Below, piece by piece: positions 57,106 through 64,000 of a DNA stretch of 64,000 bases. The notes under the pieces are model-generated. The model made no database searches. It worked only from the letters and a program-made list of their open reading frames with translations, and was not told the DNA's origin. The first letter of the stretch is position 1. Every line of letters starts with the position of its first letter. Source of the stretch: Myxococcus stipitatus DSM 14675 (GTDB lineage Bacteria > Myxococcota > Myxococcia > Myxococcales > Myxococcaceae); contig NC_020126.1 of NCBI RefSeq assembly GCF_000331735.1, positions 806,001-870,000 of the forward strand, written 5' to 3'. Made by a program: the position numbers and the translations under genes.

Positions 57106-59478
57106 ATGTCCGCCGAGCCACCGTCTCTCGTTGAAACATCTCACGGTACGAACGGGCCTCGCCCTCGCGCGGACGATGAGTCCGCCGAGGCCGCGCGCCT
57201 GATGTTCTTGTCTCGCGCGGGGGAGTTGATGGGTGCGTCGCTGGAGTGGCGCACGGTGTTGCAGCGGTTGGCGGAGCTGGCCGTGCCCGTGCTGGCGGAT
57301 TGGTGCGCGGTGGACATCCTCTCCGACGTGGGGAGCCTGGAGCGCGTGGCCGCCGCGCACCGGGAGCCGGAGAAGGTGCCCCTGGTGCATGAGCTGTTTC
57401 GCGTGGCGCCCGTGGACTGGAGCGCCTCCGGAGGCATCGCCGAGGCGCTGCGCACCGGGCGTCCGGTGCCCCTGCCGCGCGAGCGCGAGGGCGCGCCGTC
57501 GGAGGTGATTCAGCGGCTCGGGTTCCAGTCGGGCTTCGTGTTCCCGCTGCTGGCGCGGGGCCGCGTGCTGGGGGCCCTGTCGCTGATGCGAGGGGACGCG
57601 GGGGCGGGCTTCGGGGACACGGACCTGGAGGTGGCGCTGGAGCTGGCCCGCCGCGCCAGCCTGTCCATGGACAACGCGCTCTTGTACGAGGAGGCGCGCA
57701 CGGCGCAGGCCTACTCGGAGCGGCTGCAGAACGTGACGGCGGCCCTGTGCCGCGCCGCCACCGCGGAGGAGGTGGCGCGGGTGGTGGTGCATGACGGGTT
57801 GCAGGCGATGGGCGCGGCGCGAGGCTCCGTCGCGGAGCTGTCCTCGGATGGCTGTCTGCACCTGCTGTCGTGCTTCGGCTACCTGAGCGAGTGGATGAAC
57901 GCCTTCGAGGGGCGCAACATCCAGGGCGTCCCGGCGCTGGTGCGCACGGCGGAGCGGCGCGAGGCGCAGTGGTTCCAGCGGCTGGAGGACGTGCTGCCCG
58001 TCGCGGGCATCGCGGTGGATGACCTGCTGCTGATGGGAGAGGGCGCGCGCGCCGTCCTGCCCCTGGTGACGGACCAGGGCGTGCTGGGCTTCGTGGGGCT
58101 GGCCTGGAGCGCGCCGCGGGTCTTCTCGCCGCAGGAGCGGGCCTTCCTGGAGGCGCTGGCGCAGCAGTGCTCCCAGGCGCTGGAGCGCGCGGCGCTGTAC
58201 GGGACGCTGCGCGAGCGCGGGGAGCGGCTGCACCACGCGCTCCAGATGGGCAAGGAGGCCGAGGAGCGGCTGTTCTTCCTGCTCGAGGCGAGCCGCGCGC
58301 TGGCGGAGCACCTGGACGACGTGGAGTGGACGCTGGAGCACGTGGCGCGGGTGGCCGCGAGCAGCGTCGCGTCCAGCTGCCTGGTGGAGCTGGTGGGGCC
58401 GGATGGCTCGCTGCGGTGCGTGGCGTCCGCGCACCAGGAGCCCTCGCGCGATGCGTCCGTGCTCCAGGCGCTGGGGGGCGAGGGCGCGCTGTCCCTGTCC
58501 CGGGAGTGCTTCGTCACGGGCGAGCCGCGCTTCGTGCCGGACGTGGACGCGGCGCTGTGCGAGCGGATGGCGGCGAGCGACGGACACCGCTCGCTGCTGG
58601 AGGCGCTGCGGCCCGCGTCGCTGCTGGCGGTGCCGGTGCGCACGCGCGGGCGCACGCTGGGCGTCATCACGCTGGGCACGTCCTTGCCGCAGCGTCCGCT
58701 GGCCATGTCGGACGTGGCGATGATGGAGGAGCTGGCGCGGCGCGTGGCGGTGGCGCTGGAGAATGCGTCTCTGTATCGCGACGCGCAGGCGGCGGTGCGG
58801 CTGCGCGACGAGTTCCTGTCCGTGGCGAGCCATGAATTGAAGACACCGCTGACCAGTCTCAAGCTGCAACACGGTCTCATCGACCGGGCGCTGGGGCCGG
58901 AGTCGCGCGCGCGGGTCGTCCCGCGTCTGTCGACGGCGATGCGACAGGTGCAGCGGCTGGCCTCGCTGGTGGACCACCTCCTGGACGTGAGCCGTGTCTC
59001 CCTGGGGCGGTTGACCATGGAGCCCACGGAGGTGGACCTGGGGCAGGCGGTGCGCGACGCGGTGGAGCGGATGGAGGAGGTCTTCACCGTGGCCGGGTGC
59101 GTGGTGCGCGTGGACATCCCGGAGCCCCTGCTGGGCCGCTGGGACGCGCTGCGGCTGGACCAGGTGCTCGTCAACCTCCTCACCAACGCGGCCAAGTACG
59201 GCGCGGGTCGTCCCGTGCAGGTCTCCGCGACGGAGATTGACCGCGAGCTGGTGCGGTTGTCCGTGCGCGACGAGGGAATCGGCATCGCCGCCACGGACCT
59301 GCCGCGCCTGTTCGGCCGCTTCGAGCGCGCGGTGTCGGAGCGCCACTACGGGGGCCTGGGCCTGGGGCTCTACATCAGCCGCCAGATTGTCGAGGCCATG
59401 GGGGGCCGCATCGACGTGCAGAGCCGCGAAGGTGAGGGCTCTGTCTTCACCGTGCACCTGCCACGCGCGCCCACGTGA
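57106..59478 (+). CDS. Sensor histidine kinase with three GAF domains
   Basis: A 790-residue soluble kinase. Three GAF-type domains are seen (about residues 40-205, 215-370 and 395-560; for example FVFPLLARGRVLGALSLMRG, ARAVLPLVTDQGVLGFVGLA and LLAVPVRTRGRTLGVITLG), then HisKA with His576 in SVASHELKTPLTSL and an HATPase domain ending LGLYISRQIVEAMGG. No receiver and no TM segments. The start is uncertain: ATG at 57106 is chosen, ATG at 57067 or 57070 is possible. The 201-base gap upstream holds nothing recognised. Confidence 0.88.
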   Translation: MSAEPPSLVETSHGTNGPRPRADDESAEAARLMFLSRAGELMGASLEWRTVLQRLAELAVPVLADWCAVDILSDVGSLERVAAAHREPEKVPLVHELFRVAPVDWSASGGIAEALRTGRPVPLPREREGAPSEVIQRLGFQSGFVFPLLARGRVLGALSLMRGDAGAGFGDTDLEVALELARRASLSMDNALLYEEARTAQAYSERLQNVTAALCRAATAEEVARVVVHDGLQAMGAARGSVAELSSDGCLHLLSCFGYLSEWMNAFEGRNIQGVPALVRTAERREAQWFQRLEDVLPVAGIAVDDLLLMGEGARAVLPLVTDQGVLGFVGLAWSAPRVFSPQERAFLEALAQQCSQALERAALYGTLRERGERLHHALQMGKEAEERLFFLLEASRALAEHLDDVEWTLEHVARVAASSVASSCLVELVGPDGSLRCVASAHQEPSRDASVLQALGGEGALSLSRECFVTGEPRFVPDVDAALCERMAASDGHRSLLEALRPASLLAVPVRTRGRTLGVITLGTSLPQRPLAMSDVAMMEELARRVAVALENASLYRDAQAAVRLRDEFLSVASHELKTPLTSLKLQHGLIDRALGPESRARVVPRLSTAMRQVQRLASLVDHLLDVSRVSLGRLTMEPTEVDLGQAVRDAVERMEEVFTVAGCVVRVDIPEPLLGRWDALRLDQVLVNLLTNAAKYGAGRPVQVSATEIDRELVRLSVRDEGIGIAATDLPRLFGRFERAVSERHYGGLGLGLYISRQIVEAMGGRIDVQSREGEGSVFTVHLPRAPT

Positions 59479-59652
59479 GGAATGTTTTCATCACGCTGTC
59501 GCATCATGGCTCACGCTGACTCACTCCGTTGAGAGTGCTCCACGCATCGTGAATCCGGTGGCCGAGCTTCGAGGGCACGGGTCTTCCTCGTGAGGTGGTA
59601 GGCCTCGCGTGGCGCTCGACGCCCGTCGGACATCTGGACCTGGAGAACCTGC

Positions 59653-60201
59653 ATGCGAAGTCGCGGCGACATGATGAAGTCCTCTCTCTTGGTGGCCCTG
59701 TGCGTGTTGCTCGCGAGCGGCTGCGGTGGCGCTCCGACGGCGGACGGTGAGAACGGGGGAGACCCCCAGGCCGGAGGGCTCGAGGGTTCGACCGACGTCG
59801 AGGGGAACGTGGACCCGGTGAGCGGAGAGGGCGCGGGCCGTGACAAGGTCACCGTCTGCCACATTCCTCCGGGCAACCCCGCCAACGCGCACACCATCAC
59901 CGTGGGCGCCCCGGCCGTGAAGGCCCACCTCAAGCACGGCGACACGCTGGGCGCGTGTGGCTCCGAGCAGGATGGCGGCAGCGCGCCGGACGCGGGGACG
60001 GAGCCGGACGGCGGCGGTGAGCCGGATGCCGGTGAGCCCGACGCGGGCAGCCCGCCGGATGCGGGCACCAGCCAGGACGCGGGCAGCCCGACGGACGCCG
60101 GCGTGTGCCTGCCCGTCGACTCCGACTGCGGCCCGTCCTCCGTGTGCTGCCAGGGCCTGAGCTGCTCCTCCGCGGGCCTCTGCGAGCCCCACATCGGCTG
60201 A
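59653..60201 (+). CDS. Small lipoprotein with a HIPPGNP motif and PDAG linker
   Basis: A 182-residue lipoprotein: signal ends at LLASGC, start behind TGGAGAACCTGC. The central motif VTVCHIPPGNPANAHTITVG, then HLKHGDTLGAC, is a short His/Cys-containing module found in many bacterial surface proteins; metal binding is a reasonable guess. A Pro-Asp-Ala-Gly repeat linker of about 50 residues leads to a Cys-rich end (CGPSSVCCQGLSCSSAGLC). Both Cys-rich ends suggest disulfides. Followed by a terminator-like hairpin. Confidence 0.72.
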   Translation: MRSRGDMMKSSLLVALCVLLASGCGGAPTADGENGGDPQAGGLEGSTDVEGNVDPVSGEGAGRDKVTVCHIPPGNPANAHTITVGAPAVKAHLKHGDTLGACGSEQDGGSAPDAGTEPDGGGEPDAGEPDAGSPPDAGTSQDAGSPTDAGVCLPVDSDCGPSSVCCQGLSCSSAGLCEPHIG

Positions 60202-60231
60202 GCCCCCCGGCCCCCAGCCACCGGATGTTCC

Positions 60232-60272
60232 AGAGGCCGTCCCCCTCATCCTGTGAGTGGGGCGGCCTCTTT
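60232..60272 (+). terminator. Terminator of the HIPPGNP lipoprotein gene
   Basis: AGAGGCCG (60232-60239) pairs with CGGCCTCT (60263-60270), with further CCCC/GGGG pairing inside, then TTTG. Thirty bases after the stop. Confidence 0.65.
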
Positions 60273-60769
60273 GCGTTGAAGCGGGACGCGCCTGCGTCGG
60301 GAGATCCGCTCAAGAAACCCCACCTCGCGCGTCTACTCCCCAGTCAGCGCAGGCACGGGGATTGCCTGGAACGTCTCCAGGAAAACAAGAGAACACCAAA
60401 CGGAGAAGTGGAATCCCCGTAAGTGCGTCTTGAAATGCGAGGCAGGCGGTAAAGTTTTCAACCGAATGGCTGTAGTTTCTGTCGTGAGAGAGGGGGAGAC
60501 TTTCAGCTACGTGGGAGATGTCTTCCCACAGCGGTACGGAACCTGAGGTTCTACGCCACCTTCCCCCGCGTCACCCCGGCTGAATGCAGGTGGCACACGG
60601 CTCGCAGAGCAACGACGTCGTCCCGAAGTCCCCGTCCAGTCGCCCCCGCCCATTTCCCGTGTACGTCCAGAACGTCACCTGCTCCTGCATCCCCCCGCAC
60701 TCCGACCCGAATGAGTGCCCGACCTGGGTGCGTCCTCATCATCGGAACACGCCCGCGGAGGCGAGCACG
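60273..60769. other. Intergenic region before the Ser/Thr kinase gene
   Basis: About 500 bases, AT-richer between 60360 and 60540 than anything nearby. It holds a stem-loop GTGGGA-N7-TCCCAC at 60511-60529 and a minus-strand open stretch (next entry). No convincing promoter was found. Confidence 0.4.
60571..60690 (-). pseudogene. Short Cys-rich open frame: remnant or small peptide
   Basis: On the minus strand an ATG at 60690 opens a 39-residue frame that ends in SLLCEPCATCIQPG. The same frame is open upstream to 60735 but then blocked by two adjacent stops (60736-60741), reading GHSFGSECGG just before the ATG. It looks like the end of a secreted, Cys-containing protein whose front has been lost, or a tiny peptide gene. 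No start signal is obvious. Confidence 0.35.
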
Positions 60770-62581
60770 ATGCTGTACGCGGGGACTCCTCCGCCGATGA
60801 TGTTGATGGAGCCCACGCCCGTCCCGTCCCCGCTGGGGACGTCGCTGGTGGGCAAGCAGCTGGGGCACTTCAAGCTGCTGAAGGAGCTGGGGCGCGGCGG
60901 CATGGGCACGGTGATGCTGGCCGAGCACGCGCTCATCCAGAAGCGCGTCGCCATCAAGATTCTGCACGCGCACCTGGCGCAGGACCCGGACCTCGTCGCG
61001 CGCTTCCTGTCGGAGGCCCGGACGCTGACGGTGGTGCAGCACGAGAACGTCGTCGCGCTCTACGACCTGGACACGCGCGACGGGTGCCCCTACCTGGTGA
61101 TGGAGTACCTGGAGGGGCAGAGCCTGGCCACCTTCGCCAAGGGGCCGCTGGCGCCGTCGCTGGTGGTGGACCTGCTCTCGCAGGTGTGTGACGCGCTGGG
61201 CGCCGCGCATGCGCACGGCATCGTCCACCGCGACCTGAAGCCGGCCAACGTCTTCCTGGTGCCCGGCCCCAAGGGCCGTCATCGCGTGAAGCTGCTGGAC
61301 TTCGGCATCGCCAAGCTCCTGTCCCGGCCCGCGGGGCTGCACACCACGGAAGTGGGCGTGCTCCTGGGGACGCCGGAGTTCATGGCGCCCGAGCAGTGCG
61401 GCGAGGACGTGGTGGACGCGCGCACGGACATCTACGCGGTGGGCGTGCTGGGGTACTTCCTGCTCACCGGCCGCGTGCCCTTCATGGGCCGCTCCGCGGC
61501 GGAGGTGCTCATCGGTCACCTCCAGAAGCCCGTGGTGCCGCCGCATGAGGTGCTGCCCGGCGTGCCCGCGGCGCTGTCCCGCGTGCTCCTGCGCGCGCTC
61601 GCCAAGCGCCCCGCGGACCGCTTCGCCCAGGCGTCGGACCTGCGCGCGGCGCTGGCCACAGCGCTGGAGCCGGAGCCGGAGCCCGTGGCCTCGCCGCCGC
61701 CGGGCTTCACCGCGCGCGTCCGGGTGGCGGGCGCGCCGCACTCGCACGAGCTGCGCTGTGAGTGGGTGGGCCGCGCGGGGCTCTTCCTCCACGCGAACAC
61801 GCTGCCGCCGCCGCTGCTCTCCGACGTGGGCCTCCTCTTGCGGCTGCCGGGCGGAGAGCTGGCCTGCACCGGGCAGGTGGTGCGCCACGTGACGGAGGAG
61901 CAGGCGAAGGCGTGGCGCATGTCGCCGGGCTTCGGGGTGCAGCTGCGCGACAACTCGCCGGCCTTCCATGACGCGCTGGCGCGGCTGAAGTCGGGTGCGC
62001 GGCTGGAGCCGCCCACGCCGCCGCCGTCCTCCCTGCGCGAGGACGCCGTGGCGGAGCGCGTGCTGCTGGGCTTCCGGGCCCGGCTCGCGGGGGACCACTA
62101 CGCGGTGCTGGAGGTGCCTCGGGACGCGACGGCGGAGACGCTGCGCGCGGGCGGCCACCGGGCTCGCGCGGCGCTGGAGCCGCTCAAGTCGCGGAGCCTG
62201 TCCCAGGGCCAGCGCGCCCAACTGGAGCGGGCGGAGGAGCGGGTGACCTCCGCGCTGCACGTGCTGGGGCAGGTGGAGCGGCGCGCGGAGTACGACGCGG
62301 GCCTGGGCAACGTGGAGGGGGTGGAGCGCTGCCTCGCCGCGGGGCTCACCGTCACCGCGCTGGAGAACTGCCGCCGCCGCTTCCTCGCGGAGAACCCCGG
62401 GCGGGATGGCCGCGCGGTGGTGCAGCGGCTGTCGGGGGATGCGCTCGCCTCGGTGGGACGGCTCGAGGAGGCGCTCGCCGCCTACGAGCAGGCGGTGCGG
62501 ATGGACCCGCTGGACCTGGAGGGGCTCAAGCGCTGGCGCTCGCTCCGCGTCCGCATCCGCAACACGCCCCCGCCCCGCTAG
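60770..62581 (+). CDS. Ser/Thr protein kinase fused to PilZ-, DnaJ-like and TPR modules
   Basis: A 603-residue protein from the ATG at 60770 (GGAGG eight bases upstream). The kinase domain (about residues 34-290) is complete: LGRGGMGTVMLAEHA, Lys63 in VAIKIL, HRDLKPANV (Asp155) and DFG (Asp177). A PilZ-like domain follows (about 306-405; WVGRAGLFLHANTLPP), then a DnaJ-like helical module (about 436-510; GDHYAVLEVPRDATAETLRA) that lacks the HPD motif, and TPR-like repeats. No TM segment, so a cytoplasmic signalling kinase. Confidence 0.92.
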   Translation: MLYAGTPPPMMLMEPTPVPSPLGTSLVGKQLGHFKLLKELGRGGMGTVMLAEHALIQKRVAIKILHAHLAQDPDLVARFLSEARTLTVVQHENVVALYDLDTRDGCPYLVMEYLEGQSLATFAKGPLAPSLVVDLLSQVCDALGAAHAHGIVHRDLKPANVFLVPGPKGRHRVKLLDFGIAKLLSRPAGLHTTEVGVLLGTPEFMAPEQCGEDVVDARTDIYAVGVLGYFLLTGRVPFMGRSAAEVLIGHLQKPVVPPHEVLPGVPAALSRVLLRALAKRPADRFAQASDLRAALATALEPEPEPVASPPPGFTARVRVAGAPHSHELRCEWVGRAGLFLHANTLPPPLLSDVGLLLRLPGGELACTGQVVRHVTEEQAKAWRMSPGFGVQLRDNSPAFHDALARLKSGARLEPPTPPPSSLREDAVAERVLLGFRARLAGDHYAVLEVPRDATAETLRAGGHRARAALEPLKSRSLSQGQRAQLERAEERVTSALHVLGQVERRAEYDAGLGNVEGVERCLAAGLTVTALENCRRRFLAENPGRDGRAVVQRLSGDALASVGRLEEALAAYEQAVRMDPLDLEGLKRWRSLRVRIRNTPPPR

Positions 62582-62667
62582 TCGGGGGCGGACGGCCAGG
62601 CGGGGCGCGACGGATGGTCGTTCCTTGCGTCCCAGGGGTGGCTCCTCGTTAATCCACCCGGACCCCC

Positions 62668-63972
62668 ATGGCCTCCGACTCCGACGACTCGCTTCCTCCC
62701 TCAGGCCGCTTCACCCGCTTCCGCAAGCTGGCGGGCCTCTCCATGCAGGTGGGCACGGACGTGCTCAAGAGCGGGGCGAAGCGCCTGACGGGCAGCTCGT
62801 CGGAGATGCTCAGCAAGGGGGCCGCGGAGAAGCTGGTCTCCACCCTGGGCGAGCTCAAGGGCGCGGCGATGAAGCTGGGGCAGGTCCTCTCCATGGACCC
62901 GGACCTGGTCACCCCCGAGGTGCGGCAGGTGCTGGCGCGGCTGCAGAACCAGGCGCCCTCCATGTCCTATGAGCGCGTGGCCCGCGTGGTGCGCGAGGAG
63001 CTGGGCGCGCCCCCGGAGGAGGTCTTCCGCGAGTTCAGCCGCCAGCCCCTGGCCGCCGCGTCGCTGGGCCAGGTCCACGGCGCGGTGCTCCAGGACGGCG
63101 GCGGCGCGGCGGTGAAGGTGCAGTACCCCGGCATCGCCGAGTCCCTCTCGCACGACATGGAGAACCTGGGCCTCGTCGTGAAGACGGTGTCCAAGGCGTC
63201 GCGGCTGATGGATGGCTCGGCCTACTTCCAGGAGTTCAAGGACGAGCTGCTGCTGGAGCTGGACTACCGCCGGGAGGCGGCGCTGGCGGAGGAGTTCGCG
63301 CGCGCGGTGGCCCCGCTGGAGGACCTGTGCGTGCCGGCCATCCGCGCCCCGTGGAGCACCGGGCGCGTGCTGACGATGGAGCTGCTCCCGGGGCTCCCGC
63401 TCAAGGACTGGGTGACGACGCAGCCCTCCAACGCGGAGCGCTTCCGCGTGGCGCGCCAGCTCATCCGCGCGACGTACGGGCCCTTCTTCGGCGCGGAGCG
63501 GATTCACGCGGACCCGCACCCGGGCAACTTCATGGTGATGCCGGACGGGCGGCTGGGGGTGCTCGACTTCGGCTCCATCAAGCGCTTCAGCCCGCGCTTC
63601 GTGGAGGCCAACCGGCGCATGCTCCTGCAGGCCCTGCGCAGGGAGCCCATGGACGTGCTGGGGCTGAGCCTGGAGGCGGGCTTCACGGTGGAGCTGCCGG
63701 GCGCGGAGGCCGACGCGCTCATCCGCGAGGTGTTCCACATCGCCGGCAGGCCCATGCGGCAGTCGCCTTACGACTACGCCACCTGCGAAATCCCCCGGGA
63801 CATGCGCAACCACTTCAGCCGCAACGCGGCGCGCTTCCTCAAGGTGAAGCCCCCACCGGAGGCGGTGATGTTCTTCCGCGCGACGGGCGGCCTGGCGCAG
63901 AACCTGCGGCTCATCGGCGCCCACGGGGACTTCCGGGGCGTCTACCTGGAGATGGCGGAGCGCTTCGGCTGA
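62668..63972 (+). CDS. ABC1/AarF/UbiB family atypical kinase
   Basis: A 434-residue protein of the ABC1 (ADCK/UbiB) family. Signatures are intact: AAMKLGQVLSMD with the KxGQ motif, AAASLGQVHGAVL (the Ala-rich nucleotide loop), AAVKVQYPGI, ADPHPGNFMV and LGVLDFGSIKRF. Family members support ubiquinone synthesis or lipid metabolism using atypical ATPase/kinase chemistry. A role in quinone metabolism is likely but not shown. Starts 86 bases after the STK stop; no clear TM helices at the end. Confidence 0.88.
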   Translation: MASDSDDSLPPSGRFTRFRKLAGLSMQVGTDVLKSGAKRLTGSSSEMLSKGAAEKLVSTLGELKGAAMKLGQVLSMDPDLVTPEVRQVLARLQNQAPSMSYERVARVVREELGAPPEEVFREFSRQPLAAASLGQVHGAVLQDGGGAAVKVQYPGIAESLSHDMENLGLVVKTVSKASRLMDGSAYFQEFKDELLLELDYRREAALAEEFARAVAPLEDLCVPAIRAPWSTGRVLTMELLPGLPLKDWVTTQPSNAERFRVARQLIRATYGPFFGAERIHADPHPGNFMVMPDGRLGVLDFGSIKRFSPRFVEANRRMLLQALRREPMDVLGLSLEAGFTVELPGAEADALIREVFHIAGRPMRQSPYDYATCEIPRDMRNHFSRNAARFLKVKPPPEAVMFFRATGGLAQNLRLIGAHGDFRGVYLEMAERFG

Positions 63973-64000
63973 GGGCTCACGGCGCGGAGGAGGCGAGGGT
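63973..64000. other. Window end
   Basis: Twenty-eight bases after the ABC1 kinase stop; nothing recognised. Confidence 0.3.

Noticed and set aside
57091..59457. About 790-codon minus-strand frame opposite the triple-GAF kinase
   Set aside because: His/Gln/Arg-rich shadow with no recognisable domain.

Overview
This 64 kb window is very GC-rich DNA with dense coding, third-position GC bias and many secreted lipoproteins with Asp/Gly/Pro-Ala linkers. It also carries Ser/Thr kinases fused to PilZ and DnaJ-like domains, several large sensor kinases and DUF5985 pairs. Together these point to a myxobacterium of the Myxococcus/Corallococcus group. That assignment is inferred from gene content, not from a database match. 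I see no rRNA, tRNA, CRISPR array, insertion sequence or prophage.

Layout. 1-4.9 kb: 5' end of a HipA-like kinase gene, an S8 peptidase with an amino-terminal P-domain, an Ohr peroxidase with a possible operator, a GNAT acetyltransferase, and a lipoprotein gene overlapping a small DUF4286-like gene. 5-12.1 kb: a large unrecognised effector-like protein, a DUF4139 protein, an amidohydrolase lipoprotein and an epoxide-hydrolase-like enzyme. 12.2-19.6 kb: a small lipoprotein, RNase Z, a DUF2293 protein, and a TetR/adaptor/RND efflux operon with two TetR-type palindromes in front. 19.6-23.1 kb: small unknown proteins, a STAS-like protein, a DUF99 protein, a cold-shock protein and a membrane protein. 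23.2-26.7 kb: a divergent membrane pyrophosphatase and a 1 kb gene-poor region rich in stem-loops. 26.7-35.5 kb: secreted proteins (PstS-like, Vgb-like propeller, candidate CNF/BLF1-like deamidase, four-haem lipoprotein with a partner lipoprotein, and a small secreted protein). 35.6-37.8 kb: short-chain fatty acid transporter and coiled-coil lipoprotein.

37.7-45.5 kb holds the most striking system: four overlapping minus-strand genes encoding a SulP anion transporter with STAS domain, a DabA-type (DUF2309) protein with all four expected zinc/active-site residues, a DabB-like proton-channel subunit and a second NuoM-like membrane subunit. I read this as an expanded inorganic-carbon (bicarbonate/CO2) uptake operon in what is probably a heterotroph. 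It is divergent from an ECF sigma factor and its probable membrane anti-sigma factor.

47-64 kb is mostly signalling: a single-domain response regulator, a 1,700-residue poly-HAMP hybrid kinase with six 276-bp DNA repeats, a small winged-helix protein, two DUF5985-type membrane proteins, a PhoX-like Tat protein, an aldo/keto reductase, a triple-GAF histidine kinase, a lipoprotein, a Ser/Thr kinase with PilZ-, J- and TPR-like modules, and an ABC1/UbiB-type kinase. Perfect inverted repeats that look like shared terminators separate several convergent gene pairs.
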